Part shown: positions 16,564 to 24,608 of the stretch, in pieces | Layout of the letters: each line of letters starts with the position of its first letter | How positions within the stretch are numbered: position 1 is the first letter of the stretch | Origin: Verrucomicrobiia bacterium | Lineage (GTDB): Bacteria > Verrucomicrobiota > Verrucomicrobiia > Verrucomicrobiales > DEV007 | Reading direction: 5' to 3' | DNA length: 44,123 nucleotides | Assembly (NCBI GenBank): GCA_020439995.1 | Contig: JAGROY010000124.1 | Span: 1-44,123, forward strand | Notes under the pieces: model-generated | Told to the model about the DNA's origin: nothing | The model's database searches: none | What the model saw: only the letters and a program-made list of their open reading frames with translations | Translations under genes and position numbers: made by a program

Positions 16564-19500
16564 ATGAGTTTTTGGAATCTCGTTAAACGCGGTATCGTCT
16601 ACTACTGGCGCTGGCACCTTGGCTTGCTGGCGGGAGTCGCGATTACATCGGCAATTGTCAGTGGATCGCTGATTGTGGGTGATTCAGTGCGGGCGACGTT
16701 GAAACGTCAGAATGAGCTGCGATTGGGGAAGGCTGATGTGGCACTGGTCGGGGGAGATCGTTTTTTTACCAGTGCTCTGGTGGATAGTCTGGCTGCTCCA
16801 AATAGCCTGAGGGCTGGGATTGTTGCCTTACGAGGCACGGTCACTACTGCGAGCGGTGGTCAGCGTATCAACAATGTGAACATCTTGGGGGTTACTCCCG
16901 AGTTCTGGAAAACAGGGCTCGATCAGGACCGTTCCAATATTCCAGGCGGAGTCATGATCAATGAGCCCCTTGCCTCGGCCTACGGCATCACCAAAGGCGC
17001 GACCATTATTGTCCGGGTTGAGAAGCCCGGGGCACTGTCGAGGGACGCGCCGTTGTCTGGCAGCAAAGAGGATCTGGTGACGCTGCGCGATGAAGTGAAG
17101 GCGATTGTCGCTGCCGATAGCGGGGGAAACTTCTCACTCCGGGCGGAACAACTGCCACCACTCAATGTCTTCGTCCCTCTGGCGCAACTTCAGGAACTCG
17201 TGGAGGAGCAGGGACACCTCAATCTCATGCTTGGTACGCTGCCGTCAGCTTCCAACATGGACACCGTGGAGGCATCTTTACAGGAGAACTGGCAACTGGC
17301 GGATGCGGAAGTCGCGCTGGAGCCCGTGGAGGACGGTAAAACGTGGAACCTCACAAGCTCACGCATTTTCGTCGATCCTGCGATCGAAAAGGCGACAATG
17401 AATGTGGTGGCCGATGCCCAGCCGGTGACCACTTATCTGGTGAATCGCATCGAGAGCGGGGAGAATGTGACGCCGTACTCAATGGTGACGGCACTTCCAC
17501 GCGGATACCGTGAGGTGTTGCCGGCTGACATGACCGATGACGAGGCAGTGATCAGTCAGTGGCTCGCCGACGATCTCGGCATCGGCCCGGGAGATTCCCT
17601 CACATTGCACTATTTTGTGCTCGATGATGGGCGTGCGCTCAAGGAAGCGCCGACGACCTTTACGGTAAAGGCGGTGCTGCCGATGACGCATCCTGCGATC
17701 AATGGATCGTGGACGCCTGAGTTTCCCGGAGTATCGGATGAAGACAACTGCTCCGACTGGGATCCCGGATATGAGGTAGACTTCAATCAGATTCGGGAGA
17801 AGGATGAAGACTACTGGGACACCTATAGGTCCACTCCGAAGGTATTCATTGCCATGGAAAAGGGCCGTGAGATGTGGGCGAACCGTTTCGGCAATGTCAC
17901 TGGTATCCGGTTCAGCGCGGAGAATCTGGATGAGGCCGCATTTTTGGCGAAATTGAAAGGGGAGCTTACGGTGGCGAGCTTTGGGTTGAACCTGGTGAAT
18001 GTCCGTGAGGGAGCGGTGCAGGCTGTGACGAAGGCGCTGCCGCTGGAACAGTATTTCCTTGCCTTCGGTTTCTTCCTGATTCTAACGGCTTTGATTCTCG
18101 CCGCGTTGCTATTCCTGTTCAGTATAGAAAACCGCAGTGCCCAGATCGGCGTGCTGTCAGCGGTGGGGATCCCGGCAAAAATCGTGCGCAAGCTGTTCAT
18201 CGTAGAAGGAGTCGGCATCGCCATTGTGGGTGCTGCGGTAGGATTGTTCGGTGGCGTCGCTTACACCAAAGTCATCCTTGGGCAGCTGTCGGGCGACTGG
18301 TCGGGAGCTGTGTCCGGGCTGAAGTTTCACTTTGCGCTGAATCCAATGTCGCTAGTCTATGCCTACGTGGGCACGGTGATCATGGCGTGGCTGACGGTGT
18401 TTCTTGCAAGTCGGAGAATTTTGAAAACCCAGCCGAAAGATTTGCTCGCGGGAATCCAGGTGCAGGCAAAGCCGTGGAGCCGCAGAACTCAGCGCATCGT
18501 CTGGGGCAGTGCGATCTTCTGTGGGCTTGCCACAGTGTTAGGAATGGGCTTTACCGCGATGTCCACGGATGCGATGGTCGGGGCCTGGTTCTTCGGAGGG
18601 GCTGCTTTGCTCGTCCTGGGATTGTTGATCACCTGGTCGCTGCTGAAGCGGGCTGGCAGTAAGTCGGCTCCTGATGGACATGTGTCGATCTGGCAGATGG
18701 GGATGCGAAATGCTGTGAGGAAACCCGGGCGCAGCCTTGCAATCGCTGGTGTTCTCGCTGCTGGTATCTTCATGATTACGGTCGTGAATCTGTTTCGACA
18801 GGATGCGAACCGCGATGCCCGTGATCGATCAGCCGGCACCGGCGGATTCGCCTTTGTAGGGGAATCGTCGCTGCCCGTTTACGAAGATCTAAACTCTGCG
18901 GCTGGTCGCGAGGCATATGCGATCGAAGAGAAGGAGATGGAAGGAGCCTCAGTGGTTCAGTTCCGCGTGCAGGAGGGGGACGAAGCAAGCTGTTTAAATC
19001 TGAATCACGCACAACTGCCAGCAATCGCCGGAGTAAATCCGGCAGATCTAGCATCGCGAAATGCCTTCAGTTTTAAATCCGTGGCGAGTCTGGTGTCTGT
19101 AAAGGATGGCACGTCGCCGTGGACGATTCTAAATGCCGAACTTGAAGGTGGAGCGATCCCCGCCGTCATGGATGCCAACTCAGCGATGTATGCCCTCAAA
19201 GTGAAACTGGGCGATACCATCCCTTACGTCGATGGAAAGGGGAACACCGTGCCAATCAAGTTGGTAGGAACTCTGAATAATGCCCTGCTGCAAGGAAAAG
19301 TCATGATCTCAGAGTCCAATTTTAGAGATCATTTTGAGACAGCCGGATATCGCTACTTCCTGATCGATGCGGAGCCTGCCAGGGAAAAAGAGCTGGCTGC
19401 CACATTGACCAAGCAGTTGGGTCTCCGCGGCTTGTCTCTTACTCCAGCAGCTGCCAGACTGGCTCAGTTCAATGCGGTGCAGAACACTTACATTGGCATA

Positions 19501-19866
19501 TTCAGCACATTGGGAGCCTTTGCGCTGGTGCTCTCAACCGTCGGACTGGGGATTCTCGTTGCCCGGAATGTTCTGGAACGGCGTGCGGAATTTGGAACCT
19601 TGCAGGCCATCGGGTTCCGAAAACCCGCCCTGCGTCGCATCGTGCTGGGCGAGCACTGGTTCCTCTTGCTTGCCGGACTGGTGATTGGTTTGCTCTCTGC
19701 TGTCATCGCAGTGTTCCCAATGCTCGGAGGTGGCAGTACGGGCGTTCCCTTTGCCCTGATCGGCTTCCTTGCGGGAGGTATCCTTGTGGGAGGCTTGGCA
19801 TTCTGCTGGCTCGCCGCGAGCGCTGCCCTGCGTATGCCTCTGCTGGAAGCAATTCGGAGAGAATAG
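16564..19866 (+). CDS. Large FtsX-like ABC transporter permease
   Basis: This 1100-residue inner-membrane protein begins with a TM helix (about 18-40, ending SLIVGDSVRATL). A large periplasmic MacB-PCD-like domain (about 45-485) is followed by a first FtsX domain with several TM helices (about 490-620, including ENRSAQIGVLSAVGIPAKIV), more TM helices, a second soluble domain and a C-terminal FtsX domain (about 980-1095, ERRAEFGTLQAIGFRKPALR). The ERRxEFGTLxAIG signature is the coupling-helix motif contacting the ATPase. Such proteins act as mechanotransmission permeases, often for lipoprotein or lipid trafficking. No ATP-binding subunit gene is adjacent; it must be encoded elsewhere or lie outside the window. 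Confidence 0.85.
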   Translation: MSFWNLVKRGIVYYWRWHLGLLAGVAITSAIVSGSLIVGDSVRATLKRQNELRLGKADVALVGGDRFFTSALVDSLAAPNSLRAGIVALRGTVTTASGGQRINNVNILGVTPEFWKTGLDQDRSNIPGGVMINEPLASAYGITKGATIIVRVEKPGALSRDAPLSGSKEDLVTLRDEVKAIVAADSGGNFSLRAEQLPPLNVFVPLAQLQELVEEQGHLNLMLGTLPSASNMDTVEASLQENWQLADAEVALEPVEDGKTWNLTSSRIFVDPAIEKATMNVVADAQPVTTYLVNRIESGENVTPYSMVTALPRGYREVLPADMTDDEAVISQWLADDLGIGPGDSLTLHYFVLDDGRALKEAPTTFTVKAVLPMTHPAINGSWTPEFPGVSDEDNCSDWDPGYEVDFNQIREKDEDYWDTYRSTPKVFIAMEKGREMWANRFGNVTGIRFSAENLDEAAFLAKLKGELTVASFGLNLVNVREGAVQAVTKALPLEQYFLAFGFFLILTALILAALLFLFSIENRSAQIGVLSAVGIPAKIVRKLFIVEGVGIAIVGAAVGLFGGVAYTKVILGQLSGDWSGAVSGLKFHFALNPMSLVYAYVGTVIMAWLTVFLASRRILKTQPKDLLAGIQVQAKPWSRRTQRIVWGSAIFCGLATVLGMGFTAMSTDAMVGAWFFGGAALLVLGLLITWSLLKRAGSKSAPDGHVSIWQMGMRNAVRKPGRSLAIAGVLAAGIFMITVVNLFRQDANRDARDRSAGTGGFAFVGESSLPVYEDLNSAAGREAYAIEEKEMEGASVVQFRVQEGDEASCLNLNHAQLPAIAGVNPADLASRNAFSFKSVASLVSVKDGTSPWTILNAELEGGAIPAVMDANSAMYALKVKLGDTIPYVDGKGNTVPIKLVGTLNNALLQGKVMISESNFRDHFETAGYRYFLIDAEPAREKELAATLTKQLGLRGLSLTPAAARLAQFNAVQNTYIGIFSTLGAFALVLSTVGLGILVARNVLERRAEFGTLQAIGFRKPALRRIVLGEHWFLLLAGLVIGLLSAVIAVFPMLGGGSTGVPFALIGFLAGGILVGGLAFCWLAASAALRMPLLEAIRRE

Positions 19867-20103
19867 AAAGCGTGGGGGATTGAGAGTTAGCGGTGAAGGG
19901 CCGGTAGGCTTCCTCGGCTCAATGGTGCGCCCTTTGTGTTTGCGAACCCTTGCTGCGCAGGATTAGCGGGACGCCTGGCAGGGACGTTTATCCAGAACGT
20001 CCGGCTGAGTGAACGTCCGCGATCAGGTGTGGTTGAGGGATTGCCGCTTCTTCAGTGCTGGTGGTCAATGCCAGCGCATTCCAATGCACTGACCCTTCTC
20101 TTT
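19867..20103. other. Intergenic region with a 7-bp stem-loop
   Basis: There is no convincing gene between the permease stop and the small membrane-protein gene. GGACGTT (19982-19988) and AACGTCC (19996-20002) form a perfect 7-bp stem around TATCCAG, and GAACGTCC recurs at about 20011-20018. No T-run follows on either strand, so it is not a standard terminator; it may be a dispersed intergenic repeat. Confidence 0.35.
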
Positions 20104-20430
20104 TCACTGAAATATGGCTGTAATCAGTACTCCCAGCAAAATCTGGCAGACATAGTAGAGGGTTGCCACAAGAAAAGCCTTTCCCCAGCCGAGATAGCAA
20201 AACTGTTGCAGAGCCCATGCGGTGACGACAAACATTATTGGGATGGAAAGAAGCCCCAGTCCGGCACCGAGTAGCAGGTTTCCGGCGAATAACACGGCAG
20301 CAACCAGAAGAACCCTAACGAAACTATAATCGGCTTCATCCTTCGCTACAATATGCATAATTCCACAGAGGATTCCGGCGCTCAGAAATATTCCAATCAT
20401 ATCACGGGTTACGGGTGTTACGCAAATCAT
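20104..20430 (-). CDS. Small integral membrane protein, unknown
   Basis: This 108-residue protein is hydrophobic, with three to four predicted TM helices (about 11-28, 38-58, 60-78 and 88-106) and few charged residues. ATG 20430 gives the full frame; ATG 20400 (MIGIFLSAGIL) is an equally plausible start directly before the first helix. It lies 36 bp downstream of ssb on the same strand. No family is recognised. The clean TM pattern is the main support for a real gene. Confidence 0.5.
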   Translation of the reverse strand: MICVTPVTRDMIGIFLSAGILCGIMHIVAKDEADYSFVRVLLVAAVLFAGNLLLGAGLGLLSIPIMFVVTAWALQQFCYLGWGKAFLVATLYYVCQILLGVLITAIFQ

Positions 20431-20466
20431 TGGTGCCAGTCAACACCAATTTCCGAACCCTTCCCC

Positions 20467-20898
20467 TTAGCGAGCATGGGCTCGTCGTTGCCGGGATCTT
20501 GGCTCAGATGGCTGAACCGGGGGCGAACTGGCTCTCTGGACTTCCGGCACCGCAGGATCCTGCGGTTTTGCATCGGCGAAGTCGATGCGCTCAGCCACAA
20601 CGCGCACTTTCTGCCGGGGCTGGCGCGTTTCTTTGTCCTCCCAGGTATCCAACTGGAGGCGGCCTTCGACGTAAATTTTCCTGCCTTTCGACAGGTATTC
20701 CCTGGCGAGTTCAGCGCTCTTGTTCCAGGCCACGATGTCGATGAAAGTCGTTTCTTCTACTCGCCCACCGGCATCATTCGAGAAGCTGCGGTTGAGGGCG
20801 ATGGAGAAGTCTGCCACGGCGTTGCCTTTTGCTGTGTAGCGGATCTCCGGATCGCGGGTGAGATTGCCGATGAGGAGAACTTTGTTCAGATTGTTCAT
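20467..20898 (-). CDS. ssb: Single-stranded DNA-binding protein
   Basis: The start is ATG 20898 (MNNLNKVLLIGNLTRDPEIR), the conserved SSB N-terminus; the frame upstream to 21042 has no family support. The 143-residue protein has the full OB fold (about 1-108), with typical motifs FIDIVAWNKSAELAREYLSK, IYVEGRLQLDTWEDKETRQP and RVVAERIDF. It binds ssDNA in replication, recombination and repair. The tail is short and ends RSRQRRAHAR: the acidic DDDIPF-like tip that recruits partner proteins is missing. The other reading frame in this place reads PGNDEPMLAKG, which is also not canonical. A second SSB may exist elsewhere in the genome. Confidence 0.9.
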   Translation of the reverse strand: MNNLNKVLLIGNLTRDPEIRYTAKGNAVADFSIALNRSFSNDAGGRVEETTFIDIVAWNKSAELAREYLSKGRKIYVEGRLQLDTWEDKETRQPRQKVRVVAERIDFADAKPQDPAVPEVQRASSPPVQPSEPRSRQRRAHAR

Positions 20899-20905
20899 AG
20901 ATGAC

Positions 20906-20935
20906 AGTTTATGTGAACACTGTTCAAAAATGCAA
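20906..20935 (-). promoter_or_regulatory. ssb promoter with a palindromic candidate operator
   Basis: On the minus strand TTGCAT (20930-20935) and TAAACT (20906-20911; alternatively CATAAA at 20908-20913) form a weak -35/-10 pair seven bases from the ssb ATG. The spacer contains a perfect inverted repeat, TGAACA-G-TGTTCA (20914-20926). Its GAAC/GTTC half-sites resemble LexA boxes, but the spacing is three bases instead of four. A repressor bound there would block the promoter; the LexA link is inference. Confidence 0.4.
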
Positions 20936-21040
20936 ATAAAATGTTTGATTTTCTCGCGTGTATTTCGATTTCGACGGGGCGGCTCAAATTTTCGTTCGAA
21001 TAGCTCGTCGTGAGTGCTGGCCTCCGTTAAGCTGTCGAGC

Positions 21041-23614
21041 ATGGGGAAAACGATACCATTCTGTTCATCATTCTGGGCCCTGGGCGTCGCTTGTCGCCTG
21101 GCTTTGTTCGCTGGCCTTGGGGCGATTTCGTTGGCTGGTGCCGAGCCATTTTCGATTGTGATTCTGCCGGATACTCAGAAGTACACCATTGGCGGGCGCT
21201 ACGGTGATCTCTTCGCTGGGCAGACGGAATGGATTCAGGAGAATGCCGATGTGCTGAACCTTAAGTTTGTGATTCATGAGGGAGATGTTGTTGAAACAGC
21301 AAGCGCTGAGGACGAGTGGCAGCTGGCGGACAAGGTCTTCAGGACGCTGGATGGCAAGGTGCCCTACACGATCTCTGTGGGGAATCATGACATGGATGTG
21401 GAGAAACGGGATAAGGCTCTCTTTAACCGCTATTTCCCCCCAAGTCGGTTTGCCTCCCAGCCTGGCTACGGCGGACACATGGAATCACAGCCTGCAAATC
21501 GATACCACTTTCTGGAGGCTGCCGGGATGCATTTTCTGATTCTGAGCATCGAGTACCGGCCGCCGGCCGAGGTTCTGGAGTGGGCAAACGGGGTGGTCGC
21601 CGGGCACCCGAATCACCGGGTGATCGTAAATACGCATTCGTTTCTGAAGGTCAATGAGCGGAACGAAGAGGGCGAGACAATCTGGAACGGCTTCGCCCGC
21701 AAGCACCCTAACATTTTTCTCGTAGTTTCCGGGCATCTCAGTGTGGGGCGACGTGCTGATGAGGGCGATCACGGAAACACGGTGAATCAGGTGTTGGCAA
21801 ATTATCAGGGGCACCGTCGGGGCGGGAATGGGTGGTTGCGGATTCTGCGGTTCATTCCTGAGGAGGACAGGATTGAAGTTTCCACCTACTCAACCGTGTT
21901 GCAGCGATTTATGGGGCCTGGGGATCCAAAGTGGTCTCGACTGGAGGACAACGCGTTCAACCTCTACTACGACATGGCGGAACCGGGGATTGCGAGAATT
22001 CCCGCTGCCAGTTTCATCGGGCAGTCGGCCAAGTTTAAAAAGGATCCCGCGCTGGCGTATGATCCGATCGAAGCCTACGGCGAGGACAATATTCTGGGCT
22101 GGACGGTGTATGTTCACCAGGATCTGGAGTTTGACCACCCGCAGTTGCATGCGGATGTATTGGCCGAATTGAAGCGGCATCTGACAGAAATCGAACGGGT
22201 GATCCCAGAGAAAGCGCTGAAATCGCTGCGCGCCATTCCGATCTGGATCGAGCTTGATCACCCGAAGCACCCCTGCGCCTGCTATCATCCCGATGCCGAC
22301 TGGCTGGAGGAAAATGAAATGAATCCCAAAAAGCAGGGAGCGGTTGAGATCGCGAATGCCCGGAATTTCATTGACTGGAGCAAGCGACAGCCATCGATGG
22401 TGCTGCATGAGCTTGCCCATGGCTACCATTTCCGTTTTCTTCGCAAGGATCATGCGGGCATTGAGCAGGCATTTGAAAAGGCAACGGCAGGCGGGCGCTA
22501 CGAGAAGGTGGGCAGGCGGGATGGCCGCGAGATGCGGCACTATGCGCTGACGAATCGTTTTGAGTATTTTGCCGAGGCCACGGAAGCGTTCTTCGGCGAG
22601 AACGACTATTTCCCTTACAACCGCAAGGAGCTGCGGGCGTTCGATCCAGATGGATACTCGATGATTGTCGATACCTGGCAGGTGACGCTGGACAAGCCGA
22701 AACTGGCAGTGGAATCGGTAAAGAAGATCTGGGACGCGGCACCGCACAATGCATTTACGGATCTGGTGCAATGGCGTGATCAATTCTACTGTGCCTTCAG
22801 GGAAGGGCAGGGACACGCTGGAGATCTGGGCAAATTGAGGGTGTTGCGGTCAAGGGATGGCGGCGAATGGGAGTCTGTTAGTCTGGTGGAGCTTGATGAC
22901 TATGACCTGCGTGATGCAGCGCTTTCGGTCATGCCGGATGACCGGCTGTTGCTGCTGGGGGGCGCGCAGCAAAACAGTGAGACTGGAAGGTCTACCAGGA
23001 CGGTGGTCAGCATGTCTGACGACGGAGCTGCCTGGAGTGAGCCGACCATGGTAACCGACCCGGGCCGCTGGCTGTGGCGCATCACCTGGAATGGTGACAG
23101 TGCCTATGGGGTGAGCTATGCGGCACCCGAAGGGAAGCCATGGAGCCAATTGCTCAAGTCACAGGACGGCCTTCACTTTGAGACGATCCAGCCGCAACTT
23201 CTCGGTGACGGATGGCCCACCGAGGCACGCATACGCTTCGATCACGACGGCAATGCCCTGTGTCTGCACCGGCGCGATGGCGAGTCTAACAATGCGTTTT
23301 TTGGCAAGGCAAAGCCTCCCTTCACCGAGTGGGAATGGAAGGATCTTGGGAAGTATTTCGGCGGCCCCAATATGATTCAGTTACCAGGGCACCAGTGGCT
23401 CGGATCCGGCCGCACTATTGGTACCGAAGCGCGGACTCAGATTGCGTGGATCGATCCAGAAGCCATGACTCTTGAGCCTATGCTTGAACTTCCGAGTGGT
23501 GGCGATACCAGTTACCCGGGAATGGTCTGGCATGATGACAAACTCTGGGTCACTTACTACTCGTCCCACGAGGGCAAAACGAGCATTTACCTGGCAGTGG
23601 TCACGGTCGAGTGA
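21041..23614 (+). CDS. Secreted calcineurin-like phosphoesterase / gluzincin peptidase / sialidase-like fusion
   Basis: ATG 21041 (MGKTIPFCSSFW) gives 857 residues; a GTG nine codons upstream is less likely. A signal peptide (1-33, ending SLAGA) is followed by a metallophosphoesterase domain (about 36-290) with PDTQ at 43-46, GDVVE at 81-85, GNHD at 114-117, NTH at 197-199 and GH at 231-232. Next is a zinc-peptidase-like domain (about 345-560) with HELAH at 456-460 and a downstream NRFEYFAEATEAFFG (505-519) offering the third, Glu ligand. The C-terminus (about 570-857) has repeated BNR-like segments (VLRSRDGGEWESV, VSMSDDGAAWSEP), a sialidase-type propeller. It likely acts on extracellular protein or glycoprotein and phosphoester material. 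Gene 23629-24603 converges 14 bp away. Confidence 0.8.
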   Translation: MGKTIPFCSSFWALGVACRLALFAGLGAISLAGAEPFSIVILPDTQKYTIGGRYGDLFAGQTEWIQENADVLNLKFVIHEGDVVETASAEDEWQLADKVFRTLDGKVPYTISVGNHDMDVEKRDKALFNRYFPPSRFASQPGYGGHMESQPANRYHFLEAAGMHFLILSIEYRPPAEVLEWANGVVAGHPNHRVIVNTHSFLKVNERNEEGETIWNGFARKHPNIFLVVSGHLSVGRRADEGDHGNTVNQVLANYQGHRRGGNGWLRILRFIPEEDRIEVSTYSTVLQRFMGPGDPKWSRLEDNAFNLYYDMAEPGIARIPAASFIGQSAKFKKDPALAYDPIEAYGEDNILGWTVYVHQDLEFDHPQLHADVLAELKRHLTEIERVIPEKALKSLRAIPIWIELDHPKHPCACYHPDADWLEENEMNPKKQGAVEIANARNFIDWSKRQPSMVLHELAHGYHFRFLRKDHAGIEQAFEKATAGGRYEKVGRRDGREMRHYALTNRFEYFAEATEAFFGENDYFPYNRKELRAFDPDGYSMIVDTWQVTLDKPKLAVESVKKIWDAAPHNAFTDLVQWRDQFYCAFREGQGHAGDLGKLRVLRSRDGGEWESVSLVELDDYDLRDAALSVMPDDRLLLLGGAQQNSETGRSTRTVVSMSDDGAAWSEPTMVTDPGRWLWRITWNGDSAYGVSYAAPEGKPWSQLLKSQDGLHFETIQPQLLGDGWPTEARIRFDHDGNALCLHRRDGESNNAFFGKAKPPFTEWEWKDLGKYFGGPNMIQLPGHQWLGSGRTIGTEARTQIAWIDPEAMTLEPMLELPSGGDTSYPGMVWHDDKLWVTYYSSHEGKTSIYLAVVTVE

Positions 23615-23628
23615 GGCGAAAAGCCGAG

Positions 23629-24603
23629 TTATTTCTGGCCCGGTACTGCGGGACGCAGGCGCTTGTTCTGGACGTCGATCAGATGGCCGTATCGGAGATT
23701 CGCTTCTTCGTGGGGCAAACTGAAGGAATTTTGCAAGGTGCTCACGACTGGTATTTGCTGCCCGTCCGGGGAGATCTCTGTGCCCACGTTTGCCATCAGG
23801 GTCGAATCAATGTGAGTTTCGTCCGTGCCGAATAGGAAGTCGATACTGGTGGCGGTGGCGTTTCTGCCTCCGAGAAAGACATCGGCGAAAGCCTCCGTGG
23901 CCAGCGACGCGCTGGTCGAATCGTCGCTGAGAGCGGACTGTATTGAGGCATGCAGCGATTGGAGAAGGGGGCCGGCCTCTTCATAGAGTGCCGCGCTGTC
24001 GAGATGTACCCGTACGTTCCCTGTTTCATTGTAGGTCATCAAACGCGTGAACTCCTCCATGCCGGCATCGATTTCGTCTGGAGTGAGGTTTTCGGCTTCC
24101 AGTTTTGCCCTGGCTATCGCCGTGCTCTCCTCAAGATGGGCGACTGACTCGGCTGCAATCTCTGCATTGGCGCTGGTGGCGTGACGTAGTTCGAGGTATT
24201 TGAGCTGATCTCGGGTGTTTCGCCAAAGTTCATCGACCTGGGCTTTCTCATCATCGGTCAGGTCGAGCGCTCTCGTAAGGACCGACGGCGCGCCATCAGA
24301 TCCGATCGCTGAGTGAAACTGAGAATGGATGATACCGAGCACTGCCTGAAACGAAACTTCAGCGTTCGGGTGTTGTTCGCTTCCTCCTGCATTTCCATCG
24401 GCGGCGCGAATTCGCTTCCAGATTCTCCGCAATCGGAAGTTTTCATCCTCGGCAGCTTTGCCCAAATCACGATGATGCCCTTGATCCGTCTGGAGTGCGG
24501 TGGCTGTGGTGGTGGAGGCCGGTGATGGATGTGTTGCCATCCAAAGCGATACCAGGAGGAACGCGGCTTCGGCGAAAATGAGAGTCACAAGGAGCGGGTG
24601 CAC
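23629..24603 (-). CDS. Membrane-anchored protein of unknown function (pair member B)
   Basis: This 324-residue protein starts at GTG 24603, five bases after the stop of the upstream gene, so translation is probably coupled. An N-terminal TM helix (MHPLLVTLIFAEAAFLLVSL) is followed by a Thr/Ala-rich linker, a charged helix and a conserved helical module, LTDDEKAQVDELWRNTRDQL, in its middle. A beta-rich C-terminal half contains LRYGHLIDV. The same module and the RYGHL motif occur in the upstream neighbour (24609-25433), so the two appear to be diverged paralogues. I recognise no family. The domain probably faces the periplasm. Confidence 0.6.
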   Translation of the reverse strand: MHPLLVTLIFAEAAFLLVSLWMATHPSPASTTTATALQTDQGHHRDLGKAAEDENFRLRRIWKRIRAADGNAGGSEQHPNAEVSFQAVLGIIHSQFHSAIGSDGAPSVLTRALDLTDDEKAQVDELWRNTRDQLKYLELRHATSANAEIAAESVAHLEESTAIARAKLEAENLTPDEIDAGMEEFTRLMTYNETGNVRVHLDSAALYEEAGPLLQSLHASIQSALSDDSTSASLATEAFADVFLGGRNATATSIDFLFGTDETHIDSTLMANVGTEISPDGQQIPVVSTLQNSFSLPHEEANLRYGHLIDVQNKRLRPAVPGQK

Positions 24604-24608
24604 GGTGT

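Noticed and set aside
21890..22816. 308-codon open frame antisense to the phosphoesterase-peptidase fusion
   Set aside because: It overlaps the HELAH peptidase domain in the true frame and has no recognisable features.
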